Of a stretch of 64,000 bases of DNA, positions 25,589 through 34,259 are shown in pieces. The DNA comes from Salipiger profundus. Lineage in GTDB: Bacteria; Pseudomonadota; Alphaproteobacteria; Rhodobacterales; Rhodobacteraceae. A program made the position numbers and the translations under genes. A model generated the notes under the pieces. The model was not told the origin of the DNA. It saw nothing but the letters and a program-made list of their open reading frames with translations, and searched no databases. The stretch lies in the NCBI RefSeq assembly GCF_001969385.1, contig NZ_CP014796.1, forward strand, positions 124,001 to 188,000, given 5' to 3'. Positions within the stretch are counted from its first letter, which is position 1. Every line of letters begins with the position of its first letter.

Positions 25589-27826
25589 GTGGCCAGCGCC
25601 GGCACCATCGCCCGCCGCGGTTTCCTCTTCGGCTCCGCCGCCATCGCCGGCGGCGTGGCGCTCGGGGTCTGGTATCTCCACGCGCCCGCCCCGAACCCGC
25701 TGCGCCCCGGCGCGGGCGAGACCGCGCTCTCGCCCTTCGTGCTCATCGACGGCTCCGGCGTCACCCTGATCGCCCCGCGCGCCGAGATGGGACAGGGCAC
25801 GCAGACCACCTGGGCCGCCCTCCTCGCCGAGGAAATGGACCTCGCGTGGGAAGATGTCCGGGTGATCCACGGACCCCCGGGCGTGGCCTACTACAACGCC
25901 GCGATGATGGCCGAGAACGCGCCCGGCCCACCCTATGGCAAAAGCGCCTTCCAGCAGGCCGTTGGCGAGGCGATGGGCACGCTCGGCAAGCCGCTCAGGA
26001 TGCAGGTCACCGGCGGCTCGACTGCCATGAAGGACGGCTTCGAGCGCATGCGTGCCGCCGGGGCCGCCGCCCGCGAGATGCTGAAGGGCGCCGCCGCAGC
26101 AAGGCTCGGCCTAGATGTCGCGCAGCTTCGCACCGAGACCGGCGCCGTCATCGCCCCCGACGGCACGCGCCTGCCCTACACCGAGCTCGCGGCCGGGGCC
26201 GCCGCGATCACCCCGCGCGAGATCACGCTGCGCCCGCCCTCGGAATGGCGGCTGCTCGGACGCGCCCTGCCCCGCCTCGACACCGTCGCCAAGTCCACCG
26301 GCACCGCCACCTTCGGCATCGACGTCCGCCCCGAGGGCCTGCGCTTTGCCGCCCTGCGCATGTCGCCCCGTCGCGGCGCGATGCTGCACTACGATGCCAT
26401 GGCGGCACGGGGGATGCCGGGCGTCGAGAAGATCGTCGACCTCGGCGACGGCATCGCCGTCATCGCCAGCAACACGTGGCTCGCCCAGCAGGCGGTGCAG
26501 GCGATCCCCGTCGACTGGGGCCCCGCGCCCTATCCCGCCGACACCGCCGCGATCCTCGCCCGGATCGAGGCCGCCTTTGACACCGCCCCCGACAGCACCC
26601 TGCTCGACCGGGGCGATCCCGACCGGCTGCCCGAGGGCGCGACCGAGATCACCGCCGAATACAGCGTTCCCTTCCTCGCCCACGCAACGATGGAGCCGCT
26701 GAACGCCACCGCCCATGTCACCGCCGAGGGGCTCGAGCTGTGGTGCGGCAACCAGTTGCCCACCTACACCCGCAGCGCCTGCGCCGCCGAGGCCGGCCTG
26801 CCCGAGGACCGCGTCACCGTGCACACCACGCTGATGGGCGGCGGCTTCGGACGGCGGGGCGAGCTCGACTTCTCGGTGCTCGCCACACGCGTCGCCAAGG
26901 CGCTGCCCGGCATCCCGGTGATGACCACATGGTCGCGCGAAGAGGACATGACCCACGACTTCTACCGCCCCGCCGCCATCGCCCGCATGCGCGGCGCGGT
27001 GCGGGACGGCACGGCGCTGCTCTTCGACGCCGCCGTCGCCGGGCCCTCGACCGCGCGCCAGGCACTCGACCGCTGGATGGGCTTCGCGCCGCCGGGGCCC
27101 GACAAGGTGCATGTCGAGGGGCTCTGGAACCAGCCCTACGCCATCCCGAACGCCCGCGCGCGCGGCCACGTCGCACCCGACCTCGCGGTGCCGGTGGGCT
27201 TCTGGCGCTCGGTCGGCAACAGCTACAACGGCTTCTTCCACGAAAGCTTCATGGACGAACTCGCCCACGCCGCGGCAGCCGACCCGCTCGCGTTCCGCCT
27301 GTCGCTCGCCCGCAAGGCCTGGACCCCGGCCGCTTCCGTGCTCGAGGCGGTGCGCGAGATGTCCGGCTGGCCCGACAAGCCCGCCGGCACCGGCCGTGGC
27401 GTCGCCATGTGCTACAGTTTCGGCACCCCCGTCGCCTGCGTGATCGAGGTCGCGGAGGATGGCGGAGACATCCGCCTCACCCGCGCGTGGATGGCGGCCG
27501 ACGTCGGCGTCGCGCTGGATCCCGGCATCCTCGACCAGCAGCTCGTCGGAGGGCTGGTCTACGGTCTCTCGGCCGCGATGATGGGCGAGATCACCTTTGC
27601 CGACGGCATGGTCGAGCAGCAGAACTTCCCCGACTACGACGCGTTGCGCCTCTCGCAGATGCCCGAGGTCGAAACCCGCATCCTGCAGGGGCAGGACCGC
27701 ATCAGCGGCATCGGCGAGCCCGGAACGCCTCCGGCCGCACCGGCCCTCGCCAACGCGCTCTTCGACCTGACCGGTGTGCGGCACCGCGACCTTCCGCTGA
27801 ACCGGACGGTCTCCTTCGCAATCTGA
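25589..27826 (+). CDS. Molybdopterin-binding catalytic subunit of a molybdenum hydroxylase (IorB-like)
   Basis: 745 residues from a GTG with GGAGG 8 bases upstream. A twin-arginine signal (ARRGFLFGSAAIAGGVAL) shows export folded to the periplasm, as in IorB-type two-subunit enzymes. Mo-cofactor motifs: MGQGTQTTWAALLAEEM, GGGFGRRGELDF and the catalytic Glu region SGIGEPGTPPAAPALANAL. The substrate is not readable; aldehydes or N-heterocycles are usual. There is no cytochrome c subunit gene after it, so the electron acceptor is unclear. The small subunit lacks its own signal and would travel with this one. Confidence 0.9.
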   Translation: MASAGTIARRGFLFGSAAIAGGVALGVWYLHAPAPNPLRPGAGETALSPFVLIDGSGVTLIAPRAEMGQGTQTTWAALLAEEMDLAWEDVRVIHGPPGVAYYNAAMMAENAPGPPYGKSAFQQAVGEAMGTLGKPLRMQVTGGSTAMKDGFERMRAAGAAAREMLKGAAAARLGLDVAQLRTETGAVIAPDGTRLPYTELAAGAAAITPREITLRPPSEWRLLGRALPRLDTVAKSTGTATFGIDVRPEGLRFAALRMSPRRGAMLHYDAMAARGMPGVEKIVDLGDGIAVIASNTWLAQQAVQAIPVDWGPAPYPADTAAILARIEAAFDTAPDSTLLDRGDPDRLPEGATEITAEYSVPFLAHATMEPLNATAHVTAEGLELWCGNQLPTYTRSACAAEAGLPEDRVTVHTTLMGGGFGRRGELDFSVLATRVAKALPGIPVMTTWSREEDMTHDFYRPAAIARMRGAVRDGTALLFDAAVAGPSTARQALDRWMGFAPPGPDKVHVEGLWNQPYAIPNARARGHVAPDLAVPVGFWRSVGNSYNGFFHESFMDELAHAAAADPLAFRLSLARKAWTPAASVLEAVREMSGWPDKPAGTGRGVAMCYSFGTPVACVIEVAEDGGDIRLTRAWMAADVGVALDPGILDQQLVGGLVYGLSAAMMGEITFADGMVEQQNFPDYDALRLSQMPEVETRILQGQDRISGIGEPGTPPAAPALANALFDLTGVRHRDLPLNRTVSFAI

Positions 27827-27859
27827 CACCGCCCGCCATCGCCGACGGAGAGATCCCCC

Positions 27860-28414
27860 TCAGCGCGACATTGCCGCCGCTTCGGCCCAGGCGTCGACAT
27901 CCGCGGCCAGTGCCCGCCAGTCGGTGTATTCCCGGTCCTCGCCGTGCGCAACGGTCTGACCGTGCTGCGAGGCGATCCAGCGCATCGCCCAAGCCTTGAA
28001 GAAATCGTATTCCGAGAAGCGAAACGCGCCCGCGACCTGCAGCACCTTCGCGGGCGTCCAGCCGAACGCCGCCACCGTCTCCTCCGCGATCCGAGCGAGC
28101 TCGGCGCGCTCCTCGGCATCCTTGCCCGCGGCGGCGAGCGAGACCTGCAGGTAGAGAACGGGCATTTCCCGGAACCCATCGGTCAATTCGCTGGCGAACT
28201 CGATCAACGCGCGCTGCACCTTGCCGACATGCACCGACCCCGCCAGCACCGCCGCGTCGAAGCGGTTCAGATCGAGCTCGCTGGCCTCGTCCAGCCCGTC
28301 ATCCGCCGAGAGCAGCTCAACCGAGTGGCCGTTGTCCATGAGGTGATCCGCCACGAAGCGGCAGATCTTGCGGGTCTGCCCCTCCGTGGTCGCGTAGCAT
28401 ATGAGTATCCGCAT
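27860..28414 (-). CDS. Flavodoxin-domain protein (HemG-like)
   Basis: 184 residues with an N-terminal FMN phosphate loop ICYATTEGQTRKICRF and the AVLAGSVHVGKVQRAL block, matching the flavodoxin_5/HemG group (menaquinone-dependent protoporphyrinogen oxidase type). The end SEYDFFKAWAMRWIASQHG is also HemG-like. Function as protoporphyrinogen oxidase is possible but many homologues have no shown role. GGAGG precedes the ATG at 28414. Last gene of the minus-strand run below glcB. Confidence 0.75.
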   Translation of the reverse strand: MRILICYATTEGQTRKICRFVADHLMDNGHSVELLSADDGLDEASELDLNRFDAAVLAGSVHVGKVQRALIEFASELTDGFREMPVLYLQVSLAAAGKDAEERAELARIAEETVAAFGWTPAKVLQVAGAFRFSEYDFFKAWAMRWIASQHGQTVAHGEDREYTDWRALAADVDAWAEAAAMSR

Positions 28415-28517
28415 CGTGCCGCCTCCTCGCCCGGGTGAACGGGCACAGGATGGCAAGAACGAGACGCTTCGGCATTGTCCGCGCGCAAGCACGGAAACAG
28501 GTCGAGGAACTCCGCCC

Positions 28518-29294
28518 TCAGGCCGAGATGCGCTGCGGCGCCCGCCGGGTCGCCGCGAAGTCGCGCACCGCGTCGCCGAAGGCCGTGAACAGCGGCCGCG
28601 AGACCGGATCGTTCGCCGCGTCCCACTCGGGATGCCACTGCACCGAGAGCGTGAATCCCGGCGCGCCCTGCACGTAAAGCGCCTCGGGGGTGCCGTCGGG
28701 GGCGAACCCTTCGATCTCGATACGCGCACCCGGCTTCTTGACGCCCTGCCCGTGCAGCGTGTTGGTCATCACCTCCGGCGCGCCGAACAGCCGGTGGAAC
28801 ACCCCGCCCTCCTTCAGCGTCACCTTGTGACGCAGCGCGAAGCGCTCCTCGAGCGTGCCGTCCGGCGGCATCCGGTGATTCATCCGCCCGGGCAGGTCGC
28901 GGATCTCCGGGTAGAGCGAGCCGCCCATCGCCACGTTCACCTCCTGGAAGCCCCGGCAGATCCCGAGAAACGGCTGACCGCGTTCGACACAGGCCCGCAC
29001 CAGCGGCAGCACGATGGCATCACGGGCCCGGTCGAAGGCGCCATGCGCCTCGGTCGCCTCTTCACCGTATTCCTCGGGGTGCACGTTCGGCCGCCCCCCG
29101 GTCAGCAGGAACCCGTCGCAGGTGGCCATCAGCTCCTCGACCGAGACGAACCTCGGATCGGCGGCCACCAGCAAGGGCAGGCAGTCCGACACGCAGGCCA
29201 CGGCCTCGGTGTTCATCTCCCCGCCGGCATGGGCGGGGTAGGTCTCGTTGAGCAAATGCTGATTGCCGATGATGCCGACGACGGGGCGGGTCAT
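28518..29294 (-). CDS. Gamma-glutamyl-gamma-aminobutyrate hydrolase family protein (peptidase C26)
   Basis: 258 residues of the class I glutamine amidotransferase-like fold. The nucleophile is C113 in FLGICRGFQEVN, and the His/Glu pair is in SVQWHPEWD near the end. The PuuD group hydrolyses gamma-glutamyl bonds in putrescine breakdown; a polyamine role is plausible, but no puu genes are near. AGAGG lies five bases before the ATG at 29294; a GTG two codons upstream is less likely. Confidence 0.85.
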   Translation of the reverse strand: MTRPVVGIIGNQHLLNETYPAHAGGEMNTEAVACVSDCLPLLVAADPRFVSVEELMATCDGFLLTGGRPNVHPEEYGEEATEAHGAFDRARDAIVLPLVRACVERGQPFLGICRGFQEVNVAMGGSLYPEIRDLPGRMNHRMPPDGTLEERFALRHKVTLKEGGVFHRLFGAPEVMTNTLHGQGVKKPGARIEIEGFAPDGTPEALYVQGAPGFTLSVQWHPEWDAANDPVSRPLFTAFGDAVRDFAATRRAPQRISA

Positions 29295-29359
29295 GCACAC
29301 CTCTTTTCGCTGCTGCTGACGGCAAACATAGTGCAGCCGTCAGCGATGCGAAAGGCGGC

Positions 29360-29788
29360 TCACACCACCGCGACCAGCCCGACGGCCTCGACGCCTGCTT
29401 TCGCGGCAGCCGCGTCGTTGTCCGAACTGTCACCGGTCACGCCCACGGCCCCGAGCACGCGGCCCTTGGAATCCTTGACAAGAACGCCGCCCGGCACCGG
29501 GATCAGCTGCCCGCCGAAGGCGCCGTTTGCGGCGGCGATGAAATAGGCCTGTGCCTCAGCGCGCGCCATCTGTGCGCTGCCGGGCATCCCCAGCATGACC
29601 GCCCCGTAGGCCTTGCCCTGCGCGATCTGGAACCGGCCCGGGCTCGCCCCGTCCTGCCGCTCGAAGGCGATGACATGGCCGCCCGCGTCCAGCACCACCA
29701 CCGACAGCGGCGCCAGCTCCATCTCCTTGCCCGTCTCCAGTGCCTTGCGGATGATCGTCCGCGCCCGGCTCAGCGAAAGTCCAGCCAT
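29360..29788 (-). CDS. GlcG/HbpS family heme-binding protein
   Basis: 142 residues with the GlcG/HbpS fold: LSLSRARTIIRKALETGKEM, SVVVLDAGGHVIAFERQDGA, LIPVPGGVLVKDSKGRVLGAVGVTG. No signal peptide. Placed downstream of glcB in the same direction, which repeats the glcG-glcB association of the E. coli glycolate operon, so a role in glycolate/glyoxylate metabolism is likely though the molecular role is not settled. A palindromic repeat element fills much of the gap to glcB. Confidence 0.8.
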   Translation of the reverse strand: MAGLSLSRARTIIRKALETGKEMELAPLSVVVLDAGGHVIAFERQDGASPGRFQIAQGKAYGAVMLGMPGSAQMARAEAQAYFIAAANGAFGGQLIPVPGGVLVKDSKGRVLGAVGVTGDSSDNDAAAAKAGVEAVGLVAVV

Positions 29789-29818
29789 CTCCGTGCTCCC
29801 TGTTCTTCTTCGGTTGAA

Positions 29819-29897
29819 AAATACCTCGGGGTGAATGCCGCCCTCCGGGCGGCAGAGGGGCAGAGCCCCTCGCGGGCGCGGGCCGCAGGGCCCGCGC
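29819..29897 (+). repeat. Palindromic intergenic repeat, copy B
   Basis: Core AAATACCTCGGGGTGAAT (29819-29836), variable hairpin GCCGCCC-TCC-GGGCGGC (29837-29853), conserved hairpin AGGGGC-AGA-GCCCCT (29856-29870), then a third hairpin CGCGGGCC-GCAG-GGCCCGCG (29877-29896). Between glcB and the GlcG-like gene. Confidence 0.85.
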
Positions 29898-29933
29898 TCC
29901 CCCGGTGCCGCGCGATCCGCGCGGCGCAATGCT

Positions 29934-32078
29934 TCAGCCGGCCTTCAGCTCGAGCCGGCGCCGATGCAGGACCGGCTCGGTGTAGCCCGACGGCTGCACG
30001 CGGCCCTCGAACACCAGGTCGCAGGCGGCCTTGAACGGCACGCCGTCGAAGTCCGGAGCCATGGGCCGATAGGCCGCGTCCCCCGCGTTCTGCCGGTCGA
30101 CCACCTCGGCCATGCGCTTCATCACCGCCATGACCTCGTCTTCCGAGACCACGCCCTGGTGCAGCCAGTTCGCAAGGTGCTGCGAAGAGATCCGGCAGGT
30201 CGCCCGGTCCTCCATCAGCCCGACGTCATGGATATCCGGCACCTTCGAGCAGCCGACGCCCTGCCCGACCCAGCGCACCACGTAGCCGAGAATGCCCTGC
30301 GCGTTGTTCTCGATCTCCTCGCGGATCTCATCGTCCGACCAGTTCGCCCCGGCGGCGACCGGAAGGGTCAGCAGCTCCTCGAGCGTGCCGCGCGGACCAC
30401 CGGCGGCGATCTCCGCCTGCCGCGCGAACACGTCGACCGCGTGGTAATGCAGGCTGTGCAGCGTCGCGGCGGTGGGCGACGGCACCCAGGCGCAGTTCGC
30501 GCCCGACTTCGGATGGCCGATCTTGGCCTTCAGCATGTCTGCCATCAGGTCCGGCATCGCCCACATGCCCTTGCCGATCTGTGCCTTGCCGCGCAGGCCG
30601 CAGGCGAGGCCGATGTCGACGTTGCGGTCCTCGTAGGCGGCGATCCAGGCGGTGCCCTTCATGTCGCCCTTGCGGATCATCGGGCCCGCTTCCATCGCGG
30701 TGTGGATCTCGTCGCCGGTGCGATCGAGGAAGCCGGTGTTGATGAAGGCCACACGGTGCTTCGCCGCGCGGATGCATTCCTTGAGGTTCACGCTCGTCCG
30801 GCGCTCCTCGTCCATGATGCCGAGCTTCACGGTATGCTGCGGCAGGCCCAGCGCCGCTTCCACGAAGCTGAAGATCTCGTCGGCAAAGGCCACCTCTTCC
30901 GGCCCGTGCATCTTCGGCTTCACCACGTAGACCGAGCCCTCGGTCGAGTTGCGCGGGCCCGCGCCCTTGGCCAGGTCGTGCCTGGCGACGAGCGTGGTCA
31001 CCATCGCGTCCATCAGCCCCTCGAAGATCTCGGACCCGTCCTCGAGCAGGATGGCGGGGTTGGTCATCAGGTGGCCGACGTTGCGCACGAGCATCAGCGC
31101 GCGGCCCTTCAGCACCCGCTCCGAGCCGTCAGGCGCGGTGTAGACACGGTCGCCATGCAGGCTGCGGGTCACGGTCTTGCCGCCCTTCTCGAAGCTGTCC
31201 TGAAGATCGCCCTTCATCAGGCCGAGCCAGTTGGCATAGGCCAGCGTCTTGTCCTCGCCGTCGACGCAGGCGACCGAATCCTCGCAATCCATGATCGCCG
31301 AGACCGCCGCCTCCATCAGCACGTCGGCAAGACCCGCCTTGTCTTCCTTGCCGATGAAATGCGCGCGGTCGATCACCAGTTCGACGTGCAGCCCGTTGTT
31401 GGTGAGCAGCACCGCCTCGGGCCCGGCGGCCGCGCCACGGTAGCCCGCGAACTGTGCAGGCGTGGCGAGCGGCTTGCCGTCCACCAGCAGCGCGCCGTCC
31501 TCGATGGTGTAGCCCGCGGCATCGGCGTGGCTGCCGCCCGAAACCGGGAAGGTCTCGTCGAGGAACGCCTTGGCCTTGGCCACCACCTCGCCGGCGCGGC
31601 CCATGTCGAAGCCGCCCGAGGGCGGCAGCGAGCCCATGGCATCGGTGCCGTAGTAGGCGTCGTAGAGCGACCCCCAGCGCGCGTTCGCCGCGTTCAGCGC
31701 GTAGCGGGCGTTGGTGATCGGCACCACCAGCTGCGGGCCGGGCACGCTGGCGAACTCGGGGTCGGTGTTACGGGTCTCGATCTCGAAATCCGGGCCTTCG
31801 GGCAGCAGGTAGCCGATGTCCTCGAGAAACGCGCGATATGCGGCGGGATCATGCGCCTGCCCCTTGCGGTCGAGGTGCCAGCGGTCGATCTTCGCCTGCA
31901 TCTCCTCGCGCTTGGCCAGCAGCGCCGCGTTGCGCGGCCCGAAGCCATGCGCCAGCTCCGAGAGCTTCTCCCAGAAGGTCTCTGCCGCGACACCGCTTCC
32001 CGGAAGGGCCTTCGTCTCGATGAACTCGAAGAGCACCGGGTCGATCTGCAGACCGTTGCGTTGGATGCGGCTGGACAT
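29934..32078 (-). CDS. glcB: Malate synthase G
   Basis: 714 residues, the usual length for the G isoform. Condenses glyoxylate with acetyl-CoA to malate. Family blocks: [50 protein letters not shown] and [21 protein letters not shown] split as separate blocks in the TIM barrel. AGGAGG lies 9 bases before the ATG at 32078; the frame extends to 32177 with no homology. Two palindromes upstream (32137 and 32164) suggest operator control. Confidence 0.96.
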   Translation of the reverse strand: MSSRIQRNGLQIDPVLFEFIETKALPGSGVAAETFWEKLSELAHGFGPRNAALLAKREEMQAKIDRWHLDRKGQAHDPAAYRAFLEDIGYLLPEGPDFEIETRNTDPEFASVPGPQLVVPITNARYALNAANARWGSLYDAYYGTDAMGSLPPSGGFDMGRAGEVVAKAKAFLDETFPVSGGSHADAAGYTIEDGALLVDGKPLATPAQFAGYRGAAAGPEAVLLTNNGLHVELVIDRAHFIGKEDKAGLADVLMEAAVSAIMDCEDSVACVDGEDKTLAYANWLGLMKGDLQDSFEKGGKTVTRSLHGDRVYTAPDGSERVLKGRALMLVRNVGHLMTNPAILLEDGSEIFEGLMDAMVTTLVARHDLAKGAGPRNSTEGSVYVVKPKMHGPEEVAFADEIFSFVEAALGLPQHTVKLGIMDEERRTSVNLKECIRAAKHRVAFINTGFLDRTGDEIHTAMEAGPMIRKGDMKGTAWIAAYEDRNVDIGLACGLRGKAQIGKGMWAMPDLMADMLKAKIGHPKSGANCAWVPSPTAATLHSLHYHAVDVFARQAEIAAGGPRGTLEELLTLPVAAGANWSDDEIREEIENNAQGILGYVVRWVGQGVGCSKVPDIHDVGLMEDRATCRISSQHLANWLHQGVVSEDEVMAVMKRMAEVVDRQNAGDAAYRPMAPDFDGVPFKAACDLVFEGRVQPSGYTEPVLHRRRLELKAG

Positions 32079-32136
32079 GGGCAAAGCCTCCTGGGCGGAT
32101 TCTGGACGGATTCGTGGTTCCCTTTCGTGTATCCAA

Positions 32137-32152
32137 GTTTCCGATCGGAAAC
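32137..32152. promoter_or_regulatory. 16-bp perfect palindrome upstream of glcB
   Basis: GTTTCCGATCGGAAAC is a perfect 16-bp palindrome about 60 bases before the glcB start, in the glcB leader or promoter. It is likely an operator; the regulator is not identified. Confidence 0.45.
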
Positions 32153-32163
32153 AATACTGGTAA

Positions 32164-32175
32164 GGTAATATTACC
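32164..32175. promoter_or_regulatory. GGTAATATTACC palindrome upstream of glcB
   Basis: GGTAATATTACC is a perfect 12-bp palindrome in an AT-rich patch that stands out from the surrounding GC. GGT...ACC half sites are typical of FadR-type GntR regulators such as GlcC and PdhR, so a glycolate/lactate-type regulator is plausible. Inference. Confidence 0.4.
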
Positions 32176-32255
32176 AATCGCCGCGCGATCGGCCTGCCGC
32201 CCGGGTCAAGGCCCGGGGTTTTCCACCATGATCCGACCGTCAGAGCGGCCCCGTT

Positions 32256-34064
32256 TCAGGCGGCGTCGCGGTCCGCCTGCTGGCGCGCCCAGAGCTGGGC
32301 GTAACGCCCGCCGCGCGCAAGAAGCCCCTCGTGGGTGCCCTCCTCGACGACCTCGCCCTTCTCCAGCACGACGATCCGGTCGGCATCGGCGACGGTCGAG
32401 AGCCGGTGGGCGATGGTGATGACCGTGCGGCCCTCGCCGGCGCGCTTCAGGGCGGTCTGGATCTCGGCCTCGGTCTCGGTGTCGAGCGCCGAGGTCGCCT
32501 CGTCGAGCAGCAGGATCGGCGGGTTCTTGAGCAGCGTGCGGGCGATGCCGACGCGCTGCTTCTCGCCGCCCGAGAGCTTCAGCCCACGCTCGCCCACCTG
32601 CGTGTCGTAGCCCTGCGGCAGGCTCTCGATGAAGTCGTGGATCTGCGCCGCCCGCGCGGCGGCGACGATCTCGTCCTCGGTGGCGCCGTCGCGGCCGTAG
32701 GCAATGTTGTAGCGGATCGTGTCGTTGAAGAGCACCGTGTCCTGCGGCACCACGCCGATGGCCGCGTGCAGGCTGGTCTGCGTCACCTCGCGCAGGTCTT
32801 GCCCGTCGATGCGGATCGCCCCGTCCTGCACGTCGTAGAAGCGGAAGAGCAGACGGCCGATGGTGGACTTGCCCGACCCCGAGGGCCCGACCAGCGCCAC
32901 GTTCTGCCCCGCGCCCACCGACAGCGAGACGCCCTTGAGGATCGGCCGCTCGGGATCGTAGCCGAAGCGCACGTCGTCGAGCTCGACCACCCCGCCCCGC
33001 ACGTCGATCGACGGCGCGCCGGCACGGTCGGTGACGTCGCGCGGCTGGTCGAGCAGATCGAACATCTGCCCCATGTCCACGAGGCTCTGCCGGATTTCGC
33101 GGTAGACCGTGCCGAGGAAGTTGAGCGGCATGGTGATCTGGATCATGTAGGCGTTGACCATGACGAAATCGCCCACGGTCAGATTGCCGTTCTGCACGCC
33201 GAGCGCCGCCATGACCATGACGATCACAAGCCCCGAGGTGATAAGCAGGCTCTGCCCGAAATTCAGGAAGGCAAGCGAGGTCGCGGTCTTCACCGCCGCC
33301 ACCTCGTAGCCGCGCATGGCGGCGTCGTAGCGCGCCGCCTCGCGGCTCTCGGCGCCGAAGTATTTCACCGTCTCGAAGTTCAGCAGGCTGTCGACCGCCT
33401 TCTGGTTGGCGTCGGTGTCCTGGTCGTTCATCGTGCGGCGCAGGCGGACCCGCCACTCGGTGACCTTGAAGGTGAACCAGACGTAGAGCGTGATGGTCAC
33501 CGCCACCACGGCGAGATACCAGACGTCGAAGAGGAAGAAGAGCACCCCCGCCACCAGCAGCAGCTCGACGATCAGCGGGCCGACGCTGAACAGCATGAAG
33601 CGCAGCAGGAACTCGACGCCCTTCACCCCGCGCTCGATGATCCGGCTCAGCCCCCCGGTGCGGCGGGTGATGTGATAGCGCAGCGACAGCTCGTGGATGT
33701 GGGTGAAGGTCTCGAGCGCCAGCCGGCGCAAGGCGCGCTGGCCGACCCGGGCGAAGACCGCGTCGCGCAGCTGCTGGAAGCCGACGTTGCCGAGCCGCGC
33801 CGCGCCATATGCGATGGTGAGCCCCACCGCGCCGAGCATCAGGTCGGAGACCTCGCCCGAGAGGCTGTCGACCGCCTGCTTGTAGAGGATCGGCGTGCCC
33901 ACGGCGATGAGCTTGGCCACCAGCAGCAGCGCCATCGCGATCACCACGCGGCGTTTTACCCAGGCCTGGCCGTCGGGCCAGAGGTAGGGGATGACGCGGC
34001 GGATGGTGCGCAGGCCCGAGCGGCGTTCCTCGCGGGCGATCTCGGCGGAGCTGTCAGGTGGCAT
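32256..34064 (-). CDS. ABC exporter, fused permease and ATPase, Atm1 type
   Basis: 602 residues. Six membrane helices (about residues 45-320) followed by the ATPase: Walker A GPSGSGKST, signature LSGGEKQRVG, Walker B ILLLDEATSALD and H-loop AHRL. The intracellular loop QKAVDSLLNFETVKYFGAE and YHITRRTGGLSRIIERGVKG are features of Atm1/ABCB7-type exporters, which carry glutathione-linked sulfur or metal compounds. I chose the ATG at 34064; upstream frame is low-complexity and overlaps a repeat element. Confidence 0.9.
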   Translation of the reverse strand: MPPDSSAEIAREERRSGLRTIRRVIPYLWPDGQAWVKRRVVIAMALLLVAKLIAVGTPILYKQAVDSLSGEVSDLMLGAVGLTIAYGAARLGNVGFQQLRDAVFARVGQRALRRLALETFTHIHELSLRYHITRRTGGLSRIIERGVKGVEFLLRFMLFSVGPLIVELLLVAGVLFFLFDVWYLAVVAVTITLYVWFTFKVTEWRVRLRRTMNDQDTDANQKAVDSLLNFETVKYFGAESREAARYDAAMRGYEVAAVKTATSLAFLNFGQSLLITSGLVIVMVMAALGVQNGNLTVGDFVMVNAYMIQITMPLNFLGTVYREIRQSLVDMGQMFDLLDQPRDVTDRAGAPSIDVRGGVVELDDVRFGYDPERPILKGVSLSVGAGQNVALVGPSGSGKSTIGRLLFRFYDVQDGAIRIDGQDLREVTQTSLHAAIGVVPQDTVLFNDTIRYNIAYGRDGATEDEIVAAARAAQIHDFIESLPQGYDTQVGERGLKLSGGEKQRVGIARTLLKNPPILLLDEATSALDTETEAEIQTALKRAGEGRTVITIAHRLSTVADADRIVVLEKGEVVEEGTHEGLLARGGRYAQLWARQQADRDAA

Positions 34065-34147
34065 GGCTGGTCCCGGGCGGCTGGCTGGTTTCGCCGGGCT
34101 TAACGCGAAGCCCCGGCAGTTGCCAGAGCGACGGCGGCACCGCGGCA

Positions 34148-34205
34148 AGGGGCGCTGCCCCTCTTGCCCCGGGCAGGCCCGGGGCAATTCACCCCGAGGG
34201 TATTT
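34148..34205 (-). repeat. Palindromic intergenic repeat, copy C
   Basis: Inverted orientation: conserved hairpin AGGGGC-GCT-GCCCCT (34148-34162), variable hairpin TTGCCCCGGG-CAGG-CCCGGGGCAA (34164-34187), then the core as ATTCACCCCGAGGGTATTT (34187-34205), one base longer than other copies. Between the ABC exporter and the LysM gene. Confidence 0.85.
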
Positions 34206-34259
34206 GGAAACCGGAGAAGGGGCCTGCGTAGGCGCCCTGCCCCGCCTCCGCTTCGAAGG

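Noticed and set aside
29835..32168. Open frame of 777 codons on the plus strand opposite glcB
   Set aside because: Low-complexity His/Arg/Val-rich translation and full antisense to a certain gene.
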